DNA of 64,000 nucleotides from Euglena gracilis. Its lineage: Eukaryota; Euglenozoa; Euglenophyceae; Euglenales; Euglenaceae. The position numbers were made by a program, and so were the translations under genes. The stretch spans positions 1 through 64,000 of the forward strand of contig CAAHFI010813935.1 of NCBI GenBank assembly GCA_900893395.1, read 5' to 3'. The notes under the pieces are model-generated. The model made no database searches, was not told the DNA's origin, and saw only the letters and a program-made list of their open reading frames with translations. Shown piece by piece: positions 32,201 through 44,002 of this stretch; position 1 is the stretch's first letter; every line of letters begins with the position of its first letter.

Positions 32201-35200
32201 TATTGGCCGAAAAAGGTTACACCTAAACACACACACGCACATCACCACCGTTTGAAAAAATCTCGAACGTGCAATTTTGGAAAGCAATGGGTGGCCAACT
32301 TTTGCCGGGAGTGGGGTCCGGGGGGAGATCGACGTTGTTGGTTTTTTCTGGCTGTTCACACATAAGAGTGACCCTAGAAAAAGCGGTGGCGGGCTTTGGG
32401 CCACATATATTGCAAAAAATGGAGCCCACACTGGTTGACTCTTCTCCCTTGGGAACATTGCTCACCCGCTTGAGGTTTGGGAAGTTGAAAAACTTGAAAT
32501 GAATGCCTTTGGTCGGAGGGTCCGGGCTGTAGGTTGCATCCCAATCTGGCCGTTCACGCAAATCATGCAAGGTGAAATGAAAAGCATTGGGGGCTGGAAA
32601 GCATCAAAGGTTGGCGGGGGGACTTTCACCTTCGCGGGGGGGGGGTCCGTGGGGGGTCCGGGGAGGACGGGGGGTCCGGGGGGGGGGAGTTGGTGTTTTC
32701 TGGCCGCACACACATTTTTCCGCAATGTGTCCCAATGGTGCCTAAGGAATGCAAAGGGGGGCTTTTGGCGCTGTTTTTGCTCCTACGGAACTTCGGAAAA
32801 TTTCGAAAATTTTTGGGAAATAATACCCCCCCCCTCGAGCCGGGGCTTCAGGCGAAAAAAATAATCCCCTGGGGGATGTTATTTGGGGGGTTACCATGAT
32901 GTTAAGAGTTTTTGTCGGTGATTTTGAATGTGGGGGGGGGTAAGTCCGGGGGTTTTCATGTCATTCTGACCTCAAAAAAAAAAACAGCAAAAAAATAATT
33001 CCCGGGAGAGCCGATGCCCAAAACAAGAAAGCTCGTATTTTGTCCAATCCTGCTCCAACTTGCTTGAAAAGACAGGCAAAATCCAAAGGACGTCCCTTTG
33101 GATGTGCCTGGGGGGGGGGCCATCACCGGGTCAGATCATGGCTCAAAAAGAATAAATACTCAAATGATGAAATGTATCAAAAAAATATTGGCGGGCTGGG
33201 TCCTGACACACCCACGTCGACAGTTGTGAGTTTCACTTTTCACTTTCGCTTTCGCCTGGAGCGGGACAGAGCGCCAGGCGAAATTCGTGGGATCCGAGGG
33301 CTGATGCCCCAGTTCCCACTATTGGCCGAAAAAGGTTACACCTAAACACACACACGCACATCACCACCGTTTGAAAAAATCTCGAACGTGCAATTTTGGA
33401 AAGCAATGGGTGGCCAACTTTTGCCGGGAGTGGGGTCCGGGGGGAGATCGACGTTGTTGGTTTTTTCTGGCTGTTCACACATAAGAGTGACCCTAGAAAA
33501 AGCGGTGGCGGGCTTTGGGCCACATATATTGCAAAAAATGGAGCCCACACTGGTTGACTCTTCTCCCTTGGGAACATTGCTCACCCGCTTGAGGTTTGGG
33601 AAGTTGAAAAACTTGAAATGAATGCCTTTGGTCGGAGGGTCCGGGCTGTAGGTTGCATCCCAATCTGGCCGTTCACGCAAATCATGCAAGGTGAAATGAA
33701 AAGCATTGGGGGCTGGAAAGCATCAAAGGTTGGCGGGGGACTTTCACCTTCGCGGGGGGGGGTCCGTGGGGGGTCCGGGGAGGACGGGGGGTCCGGGGGG
33801 GGGAGTTGGTGTTTTCTGGCCGCACACACATTTTTCCGCAATGTGTCCCAATGGTGCCTAAGGAATGCAAAGGGGGGCTTTTGGCGCTGTTTTTGCTCCT
33901 ACGGAACTTCGGAAAATTTCGAAAATTTTTGGGAAATAATACCCCCCCCCTCGAGCCGGGGCTTCAGGCGAAAAAAATAATCCCCTGGGGGATGTTATTT
34001 GGGGGGTTACCATGATGTTAAGAGTTTTTGTCGGTGATTTTGAATGTGGGGGGGGGTAAGTCCGGGGGTTTTCATGTCATTCTGACCTCAAAAAAAAAAC
34101 AGCAAAAAAATAATTCCCGGGAGAGCCGATGCCCAAAACAAGAAAGCTCGTATTTTGTCCAATCCTGCTCCAACTTGCTTGAAAAGACAGGCAAAATCCA
34201 AAGGACGTCCCTTTGGATGTGCCTGGGGGGGGGGCCATCACCGGGTCAGATCATGGCTCAAAAAGAATAAATACTCAAATGATGAAATGTATCAAAAAAA
34301 TATTGGCGGGCTGGGTCCTGACACACCCACGTCGACAGTTGTGAGTTTCACTTTTCACTTTCACTTTCGCCTGGAGCGGGACAGAGCGCCAGGCGAAATT
34401 CGTGGGATCCGAGGGCTGATGCCCCAGTTCCCACTATTGGCCGAAAAAGGTTACACCTAAACACACACACGCACATCACCACCGTTTGAAAAAATCTCGA
34501 ACGTGCAATTTTGGAAAGCAATGGGTGGCCAACTTTTGCCGGGAGTGGGGTCCGGGGGAGATCGACGTTGTTGGTTTTTTCTGGCTGTTCACACATAAGA
34601 GTGACCCTAGAAAAAGCGGTGGCGGGCTTTGGGCCACATATATTGCAAAAAATGGAGCCCACACTGGTTGACTCTTCTCCCTTGGGAACATTGCTCACCC
34701 GCTTGAGGTTTGGGAAGTTGAAAAACTTGAAATGAATGCCTTTGGTCGGAGGGTCCGGGCTGTAGGTTGCATCCCAATCTGGCCGTTCACGCAAATCATG
34801 CAAGGTGAAATGAAAAGCATTGGGGGCTGGAAAGCATCAAAGGTTGGCGGGGGGACTTTCACCTTCGCGGGGGGGGGTCCGTGGGGGGTCCGGGGAGGAC
34901 GGGGGGTCCGGGGGGGGGGAGTTGGTGTTTTCTGGCCGCACACACATTTTTCCGCAATGTGTCCCAATGGTGCCTAAGGAATGCAAAGGGGGGCTTTTGG
35001 CGCTGTTTTTGCTCCTACGGAACTTCGGAAAATTTCGAAAATTTTTGGGAAATAATACCCCCCCCTCGAGCCGGGGCTTCAGGCGAAAAAAATAATCCCC
35101 TGGGGGATGTTATTTGGGGGGGTTACCATGATGTAAGAGTTTTTGTCGGTGATTTTGAATGTGGGGGGGGTAAGTCCGGGGGTTTTCATGTCATTCTGAC

Positions 35201-38200
35201 CTCAAAAAAAAAACAGCAAAAAAATAATTCCCGGGAGAGCCGATGCCCAAAACAAGAAAGCTCGTATTTTGTCCAATCCTGCTCCAACTTGCTTGAAAAG
35301 ACAGGCAAAATCCAAAGGACGTCCCTTTGGATGTGCCTGGGGGGGGGCCATCACCGGGTCAGATCATGGCTCAAAAAGAATAAATACTCAAATGATGAAA
35401 TGTATCAAAAAAATATTGGCGGGCTGGGTCCTGACACACCCACGTCGACAGTTGTGAGTTTCACTTTTCACTTTCACTTTCGCCTGGAGCGGGACAGAGC
35501 GCCAGGCGAAATTCGTGGGATCCGAGGGCTGATGCCCCAGTTCCCACTATTGGCCGAAAAAGGTTACACCTAAACACACACACGCACATCACCACCGTTT
35601 GAAAAAATCTCGAACGTGCAATTTTGGAAAGCAATGGGTGACCAACTTTTGCCGGGAGTGGGGTCCGGGGGGAGATCGACGTTGTTGGTTTTTTCTGGCT
35701 GTTCACACATAAGAGTGACCCTAGAAAAAGCGGTGGCGGGCTTTGGGCCACATATATTGCAAAAAATGGAGCCCACACTGGTTGACTCTTCTCCCTTGGG
35801 AACATTGCTCACCCGCTTGAGGTTTGGGAAGTTGAAAAACTTGAAATGAATGCCTTTGGTCGGAGGGTCCGGGCTGTAGGTTGCATCCCAATCTGGCCGT
35901 TCACGCAAATCATGCAAGGTGAAATGAAAAGCATTGGGGGCTGGAAAGCATCAAAGGTTGGCGGGGGGACTTTCACCTTCGCGGGGGGGGGGTCCGTGGG
36001 GGGTCCGGGGAGGACGGGGGGTCCGGGGGGGGGAGTTGGTGTTTTCTGGCCGCACACACATTTTTCCGCAATGTGTCCCAATGGTGCCTAAGGAATGCAA
36101 AGGGGGGCTTTTGGCGCTGTTTTTGCTCCTACGGAACTTCGGAAAATTTCGAAAATTTTTGGGAAATAATACCCCCCCCCCTCGAGCCGGGGCTTCAGGC
36201 GAAAAAAATAATCCCCTGGGGGATGTTATTTGGGGGGTTACCATGATGTAAGAGTTTTTGTCGGTGATTTTGAATGTGGGGGGGGGTAAGTCCGGGGTTT
36301 TCATGTCATTCTGACCTCAAAAAAAAAACAGCAAAAAAATAATTCCCGGGAGAGCCGATGCCCAAAACAAGAAAGCTCGTATTTTGTCCAATCCTGCTCC
36401 AACTTGCTTGAAAAGACAGGCAAAATCCAAAGGACGTCCCTTTGGATGTGCCTGGGGGGGGGGCCATCACCGGGTCAGATCATGGCTCAAAAAGAATAAA
36501 TACTCAAATGATGAAATGTATCAAAAAAATATTGGCGGGCTGGGTCCTGACACACCCACGTCGACAGTTGTGAGTTTCACTTTTCACTTTCACTTTCGCC
36601 TGGAGCGGGACAGAGCGCCAGGCGAAATTCGTGGGATCCGAGGGCTGATGCCCCAGTTCCCACTATTGGCCGAAAAAGGTTACACCTAAACACACACACG
36701 CACATCACCACCGTTTGAAAAAATCTCGAACGTGCAATTTTGGAAAGCAATGGGTGACCAACTTTTGCCGGGAGTGGGGTCCGGGGGAGATCGACGTTGT
36801 TGGTTTTTTCTGGCTGTTCACACATAAGAGTGACCCTAGAAAAAGCGGTGGCGGGCTTTGGGCCACATATATTGCAAAAAATGGAGCCCACACTGGTTGA
36901 CTCTTCTCCCTTGGGAACATTGCTCACCCGCTTGAGGTTTGGGAAGTTGAAAAACTTGAAATGAATGCCTTTGGTCGGAGGGTCCGGGCTGTAGGTTGCA
37001 TCCCAATCTGGCCGTTCACGCAAATCATGCAAGGTGAAATGAAAAGCATTGGGGCTGGAAAGCATCAAAGGTTGGCGGGGGACTTTCACCTTCGCGGGGG
37101 GGGGTCCGTGGGGGGTCCGGGGAGGACGGGGGGTCCGGGGGGGGGAGTTGGTGTTTTCTGGCCGCACACACATTTTTCCGCAATGTGTCCCAATGGTGCC
37201 TAAGGAATGCAAAGGGGGGCTTTTGGCGCTGTTTTTGCTCCTACGGAACTTCGGAAAATTTCGAAAATTTTTGGGAAATAATACCCCCCCCTCGAGCCGG
37301 GGCTTCAGGCGAAAAAAATAATCCCCTGGGGGATGTTATTTGGGGGGTTACCATGATCTAAGAGTTTTTGTCGGTGATTTTGAATGTGGGGGGGGGTAAG
37401 TCCGGGGTTTTCATGTCATTCTGACCTCAAAAAAAAACAGCAAAAAAATAATTCCGGGAGAGCCGATGCCCAAAACAAGAAAGCTCGTATTTTGTCCAAT
37501 CCTGCTCCAACTTGCTTGAAAAGACAGGCAAAATCCAAAGGACGTCCCTTTGGATGTGCCTGGGGGGGGGGCCATCACCGGGTCAGATCATGGCTCAAAG
37601 AATAAATACTCAAATGATGAAATGTATCAAAAAAATATTGGCGGCTGGGTCCTGACACACCCACGTCGACAGTTGTGAGTTTCACTTTTCACTTTCACTT
37701 TCGCCTGGAGCGGGACAGAGCGCCAGGCGAAATTCGTGGGATCCGAGGGCTGATGCCCCAGTTCCCACTATTGGCCGAAAAAGGTTACACCTAAACACAC
37801 ACACGCACATCACCACCGTTTGAAAAATCTCGAACGTGCAATTTTGGAAAGCAATGGGTGACCAACTTTTGCCGGGAGTGGGGTCCGGGGGGAGATCGAC
37901 GTTGTTGGTTTTTTCTGGCTGTTCACACATAAGAGTGACCCTAGAAAAAGCGGGTGGCGGGCTTTGGGCCACATATATTGCAAAAAATGGAGCCCACACT
38001 GGTTGACTCTTCTCCCTTGGGAACATTGCTCACCCGCTTGAGGTTTGGGAAGTTGAAAAACTTGAAATGAATGCCTTTGGTCGGAGGGTCCGGGCTGTAG
38101 GTTGCATCCCAATCTGGCCGTTCACGCAAATCATGCAAGGTGAAATGAAAAGCATTGGGGGCTGGAAAGCATCAAGGTTGGCGGGGGACTTTCACCTTCG

Positions 38201-38340
38201 CGGGGGGGGGGTCCGTGGGGGGTCCGGGGAGGACGGGGGGTCCGGGGGGGGGAGTTGGTGTTTTCTGGCCGCACACACATTTTTCCGAATGTGTCCCAAT
38301 GGTGCCTAAGGAATGCAAAGGGGGGCTTTTGGCGCTGTTT
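29300..38340 (+). repeat. Module A array III (eight tandem units)
   Basis: Unit starts (CGGAAAATTT) are at 29442, 30558, 31676, 32794, 33910, 35026, 36140 and 37252; periods are 1116, 1118, 1118, 1116, 1116, 1114 and 1112. The first is of the E-adjacent type; the rest are interior type. Units starting at 30558, 31676 and 32794 are almost identical. Later units carry ACTTTCACTTTCGCC instead of ACTTTCGCTTTCGCC and GGTGACCAAC instead of GGTGGCCAAC, a gradient of variants along the array. The last unit is cut at GGCGCTGTTTT. Such identity is expected of recent unequal crossing-over. Real copy number may differ from the assembly. Confidence 0.95.
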
Positions 38341-41142
38341 TCACACATTTTTCCGCAATGTGTCCCAATGGTGTCTGAGGAATGCCCTCCGACAATCTAA
38401 ATTTGCACATCGTGTGAAAGTGTTAATTCAAAAACTGTTCCTCAAAAAGAAGCCAGCCAGCCCTTCCATAACTTTTAAGGATGATGTCGAAGTGCGATGA
38501 AAGATACTCTTCATCCACAAAAAAATGGCTTTGAGATGGAAGCAACGAGCCCAAGTAAAATCATCAACTATTCAACGAATTGTGAGAAATATAATCGCTG
38601 AAGTACACCAAATACCGTACAGGTCAACAGGAGAGCGAGCAATGGAAACAAATGTGTGCAGAAAGTGGATAGAACTTTACAAAATCAGAAGGGGCATGTT
38701 TCAGATGGGAAATTAAAAAAAATAACAAAATTTCGCATATTATTCCCATTTGGCACAAATAAAACGTCAAAAATGTTCAATTTTCGAAAAGGAAGCCTAA
38801 AATAAAAAAACATTTTGAACGGGAGGGTCGGAGGGGTGGGTCGATGTAGTTTTTTTTTTCTGGCCACAAAAGAGTGGCCGTATTTCACAAATAATTCCTG
38901 AACCTGCAGGCACAAAAATGACAAACTTTCGGGGGGGGGTCCGGTGGGGGTCCATTCCGTTGGCTTCTTCTGGCCGTTCACACAAAAAAGGGACCCCGAA
39001 AAAGTGCTAATGAGAACTCCCAAAACTGCCAACCTTTGCCACTGCTCCCCAACCTTTTACTAACTTCAAAAGTGATGCCTTGGGTCGTTTCCATTCAGGA
39101 AACAGCCCAGGGGCATTGAGACTGAGACCACAAGCCATTTAGGAGAAAAGATGACTTTTTTCCTTTTCAGTACAAAAAGAGATTCACGACGAAAATCTGG
39201 TACAAAAAACTGCAGTGACACCAAAGCTTGTATTGACCGTTGGGAAACTTTTTATCCTTGAAATATGAAGCCCACCACCCAATTGTAAAGGTATTCACGA
39301 GGGCTTATGAAGCCCACCACCAATTGTAAAGGTATTCACGAGGGCTTTGAAATACTGCCCGGCTGACGGACGATGCCCCAGGGCCCTATCAGCCGAAAAA
39401 AGGTACACCTGAACGCACACACACATCGCTTTTGTTTGACCAAACCTTGAATGTGGCGTTGTGTCTTATGGCCCTGCACACAAAAGAGGGGCCCTGAAAA
39501 GGCGTTGGCGGGCTCGAGACCCAGTTTACCTCCCGAAACAGCCAACCTTCTGCCACCGATGCCCAACCTTTTTAACTGACTCAAACCTCACAACAAGCAG
39601 GGGTCTATTCCGTTGTCTCTTTCTGGTTCGTTCACACAAAAGAGGTGAACCTAAAAACGCATTGGCAGGCTCGGGCCAAATTTCCCTTTGAAACAGCCAA
39701 CCTTTGCCAACGCTCCCCAACCTTTTGCTGGGTTCAAAAATGATACCTTGGTTTTCGGTTCAGGAAAAGCCAAAAAAGGCCGAGGATTGATGCCCCAGGG
39801 CCCACAAAAAATTCTTAAAAAAAGACCCAGGGCTGCAAAATGCCCACAAAGAAATAGAAGTCGTTCCAAACACATAACATTTATTTATGTGTGAAAATAG
39901 GACTGTGATGCCGCACCCCCCCCCGGCATTCACCACCATCACGATGAACACTTTTGCAAATTTGCAGTGCTTTCCGCAACACGCAACACATGTCTCGGAA
40001 AAAATAACAACTGAATGTTCCTTAAAAAAACACAAAAATTTGCAAAACAAAGTGCACGCAACAACATTTCACCAGAAGAAACAGCAATCACAAAGGGCTT
40101 GGCAGCACACCGTTCCAACCTTTCTTTGAAATCTGGTTGTCATCAACATCAAGAAATTGAATTGAAAATAAAATACCATGATTTGGGAGCATCCTGTGAA
40201 AAACAGGGGGGGAAAGCAGCACAAGTGGATTGGTGGCAGATGCCCACAAAACACATGGACAATTTCTTTTTCAGAACAGGGCAAGCAGGTCCGGGGGTCT
40301 TTGCCGTTGATTTTTGCTGGCTGTTGCCCACCGTGACTTAGACCGACACATTAGGCCGAAAAAGTTTAGTTTTTTATTCATAATTCCTGAAACTGCAAGA
40401 ACAAAAATGACAAAACTTTGACAAGGGTGTCCGGGGATGTCCAGGGGGGGGGGTGGTCCATGTCATTGGTGCTTTCTGGCCGTACACACAAAGAGGGGCC
40501 CTGAAAAAGCGTTCGTTGGATCGGGGCCCAATTTTTTTTTGCCCGAAACTGCCAACCCTTTGCCACCGCTCCCCAACCATTAACTAACTTTAAAAAATGG
40601 TACCTTAGGTCATTTCCATTCGGGAAACAGCCAAGGGGGCCGAGGGATGATGCCCCAGGGCCCCCCCCCAATTCAGCCCAAAAAGTTGAGTTTTCATTAC
40701 ATTTGAATGCAGAATTCCCGAAACTGCAAGGACAAAAATGAAAAACTTTTGACAGGGGGGTGGGGGTCGGGGGGGGTCCGGGGGTTGGTGTTTTCTGGAC
40801 GCACACACAAAGAGAGGCCCTGAAGAAGCGTTGGCCGGCTCGGGCCCAATTTCGCCCGAAACTGCCAAACCCTTTGCCACCGCTCCCCAACCATTAACTA
40901 ACTTTCAAAAATGGTACCTTGGGTCGTTTCCATTCGGGAAACAACCAGTCCAAGCCGTGTTTTCAAGCTGTTGGGGGGGGAATCCCTTTTGTTGTTCAAA
41001 CTGTCTGAGGGCCCAAAATAACAAAATCACTTGGGTTGCCCGGAGCAAATTACCTTTCTTGCTCAACTGTCCGAGGGCCCCAAAATAACAAAATCCCTTT
41101 GTGTTTCCAAGTCGTTTTGGGGGGCAAAGCCCTTTGTGTTTC
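38341..41142 (+). repeat. Module C, copy 3
   Basis: It starts in the middle of a CACACATTTTTCCGCAATG string that also ends the preceding A unit, so this string stands twice at 38273-38374. The M2 cassette is without MITE1. It carries many single-base gains and losses against C1 and C2, also outside homopolymers, and a 42 bp tandem duplication at 39264-39346. Open frames of C1 are broken. Low consensus accuracy could explain the single-base differences. Confidence 0.88.
39264..39346 (+). repeat. 42 bp tandem duplication in C3
   Basis: TATGAAGCCCACCACC to CACGAGGGCT stands twice in a row, the second copy one C shorter. C1 (near 9857) and C2 have it once. It is a recent local event or an assembly stitch. 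Confidence 0.85.
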
Positions 41143-41691
41143 TTGGCTACTTAAAATTTCTGGGTTTACCCGGGAGTTTGGGGGCCAAAAAATGTACCAG
41201 ACACAGGTTTTTGAGGGTGCTGAATCAAAAAAAGTGGGTCATTTGGCTTAATTTTTCGTTTTACGAAACTCGATTTTTCCTTCATTAGCTATCAACGTTT
41301 CATGAATTGTTAGAAATATGACTGCTAACGTACAGCGAATACCGTACAGGTCATCAACAGGAGAGCAATAGAAATAGAAAGTGTCCAGAAAGTGGATGGA
41401 ACCTTTTGGGTAGTTCTTGGGGAGGCAATTCCAACCTCCACCCCCCACGCAGGGAGGGGGTCCGGGGGGGTCCGGGGGGTCGGGGGGCGGGGGGTCGGGG
41501 GGGGGGGGGGGTGTTTTCTGGCCGCGCACACAAGAGGGGCCCTGAAAAAGCGTTGGCCGGCTCGGGGCCCAATTTTTTTTCGCCCGAAACTGCCAACCCT
41601 TTGCCACCGCTCCCCAACCTTTTACTAACTTTATAATGGCACCTTGGGTCGTTTCCATTCGGGAAACAGCCAAGGGGGCCGAGGGATGATG
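41143..41691 (+). repeat. Module E, copy 4, with ~1.1 kb deletion
   Basis: Starts TTGGCTACTTAAAATTTC with about 40 bp missing near the left end, runs to CGATTTTTCC at 41280, then resumes at TTCATTAGC. About 1.1 kb that in E1 lies between 11884 and 12987 is gone, taking the core and most of the M2 paralog with the intron donor. The right end is also cut (GATGATGCC to GGGGAGGA), so the usual E-adjacent A edge is missing. This copy retains only about a third of the module. Confidence 0.88.
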
Positions 41692-44002
41692 CCGGGGAGG
41701 AGGGGGGGTCCGGGGGGAGTTGTGTTTTCTGGCCGCACACACATTTTTCCGCAATGTGTCCCAATGGTGCCTAAGGAATGCAAAGGGGGCTTTTGGCGCT
41801 GTTTTTGCTCCTACGGAACTTCGGAAAATTTCGAAAATTTTTGGGAAATAATACCCCCCCCCTCGAGCCGGGGCTTCAGGCGAAAAATAATCCCCTGGGG
41901 ATGTTATTTGGGGGGTTACCATGATGTTAAGAGTTTTTGTCGGTGATTTTGAATGTGTGGGGGGGGGTAAGTCCGGGGGTTTTCATGTCATTCTGACCTC
42001 AAAAAAAAAACAGCAAAAAATAATTCCCGGGAGAGCGATGCCAAAACAAGAAAGCTCGTATTTTGTCCAATCCTGCTCCAACTTGCTTGAAAAGACAGGC
42101 AAAATCCAAAGGACGTCCCTTTGGATGTGCCTGGGGGGGGGCCATCACCGGGTCAGATCATGGCTCAAAAAGAATAAATACTCAAATGATGAAATGTATC
42201 AAAAAAAATATTGGCGGGCTGGGTCCTGACACACCCACGTCGACAGTTGTGAGTTTCACTTTTCACTTTCACTTTCGCCTGGAGCGGGACAGAGCGCCAG
42301 GCGAAATTCGTGGGATCCGAGGGCTGATGCCCCAGTTCCCACTATTGGCCGAAAAAGGTTACACCTAAACACACACACGCACATCCACACCGTTTGAAAA
42401 AATCTCGAACGTGCAATTTTGGAAAGCAATGGTGGCCAACTTTTGCCGGGAGTGGGGTCCGGGGGGAGATCGACGTTGTTGGTTTTTTCTGGCTGTTCAC
42501 ACATAAGAGTGACCCTAGAAAAAGCGGGTGGCGGGTTTGGGCCACATATATTGCAAAAAATGGAGCCCACACTGGTTGACTCTTCTCCCTTGGGAACATT
42601 GCTCACCCGCTTGAGGTTTGGGAAGTTGAAAAACTTGAAATGAATGCCTTTGGTCGGAGGGTCCGGGCTGTAGGTTGCATCCCAATCTGGCCGTTCACGC
42701 AAATCATGCAAGGTGAAATGAAAAGCATTGGGGGCTGGAAAGCATCAAAGGTTGGCGGGGGGACTTTCACCTTCGCGGGGGGGGGTCCGTGGGGGGTCCG
42801 GGGAGGACGGGGGGTCCGGGGGGGGGGGTTGGTGTTTTCTGGCCGCACACACATTTTTCCGCAATGTGTCCCAATGGTGCCTAAGGAATGCAAAGGGGGG
42901 CTTTTGGCGCTGTTTTTGCTCCTACGGAACTTCGGAAAATTTCGAAAATTTTTGGGAAATAATACCCCCCCCCTCGAGCCGGGGCTTCAGGCGAAAAAAA
43001 TAATCCCCTGGGGGATGTTATTTGGGGGGGTTACCATGATTAAGAGTTTTTGTCGGTGATTTTGAATGTGGGGGGGGGTAAGTCCGGGGGTTTTCATGTC
43101 ATTCTGACCTCAAAAAAAAAACAGCAAAAAAATAATTCCCGGGAGAGCCGATGCCCAAAACAAGAAAGCTCGTATTTTGTCCAATCCTGCTCCAACTTGC
43201 TTGAAAAGACAGGCAAAATCCAAAGGACGTCCCTTTGGATGTGCCTGGGGGGGGGCCATCACCGGGTCAGATCATGGCTCAAAAAGAATAAATACTCAAA
43301 TGATGAAATGTATCAAAAAAATATTGGCGGGCTGGGTCCTGACACACCCACGTCGACAGTTGTGAGTTTCACTTTTCACTTTCGCTTTCGCCTGGAGCGG
43401 GACAGAGCGCCAGGCGAAATTCGTGGGATCCGAGGGCTGATGCCCCAGTTCCCACTATTGGCCGAAAAAGGTTACACCTAAACACACACACGCACATCAC
43501 CACCGTTTGAAAAAATCTCGAACGTGCAATTTTGGAAAGCAATGGGTGACCAACTTTTGCCGGGAGTGGGGTCCGGGGGGAGATCGACGTTGTTGGTTTT
43601 TTCTGGCTGTTACACAAAAGAGTGACCCTAGAAAAGCGGTGGCGGGCTTGGGGCCACATATATTGCAAAAACTGGAGCCCACACTGGTTGACTCTTCTCC
43701 CTTGGGAACTTTGCTCACCCGCTTGAGGTTTGGGAAGTTGAAAAACTTGAAATGAATGCTTTTGGTCGGAGGGTCCGGGCTGTAGGTTGCATCCCAATCT
43801 GGCCGTTCACGCAAATCATGCAAGGTAAAAAGAAAAGCATTGGGGGCTGGAAAGCATCAAAGGTTGGCGGGGGGACTTCCGCCTTCGGGGGGGGGTCCGT
43901 GGGGAGGGTCCGGGGAGGACGGGGGTCCGGAGGGGGGGGTTGGTGTTTTCTGGCCGCACACACATTTTTCCGCAATGTGTCCCAATGGTGTCTAAGGAAT
44001 GC
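41692..44002 (+). repeat. Module A array IV
   Basis: Unit starts are at 41822 and 42933 (period 1111). The first is of interior type, in line with loss of the E edge. The second is of the B-adjacent type (AAAACTGGAGCC near 43670, GGTAAAAAGAAAAG near 43824), as in array I, and is followed by module B. Confidence 0.9.

Noticed and set aside
29300-38340. CRISPR array or phage tandem repeats
   Set aside because: The period of about 1.1 kb and near-identical 'spacers' exclude CRISPR. Nothing else in the window is bacterial or phage-like.
37400-42500. Single-base gains and losses as real decay of copy C3 and nearby units
   Set aside because: They are evenly spread, occur outside homopolymers and stop abruptly, which fits low consensus accuracy as well as decay. 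Not interpreted without reads.
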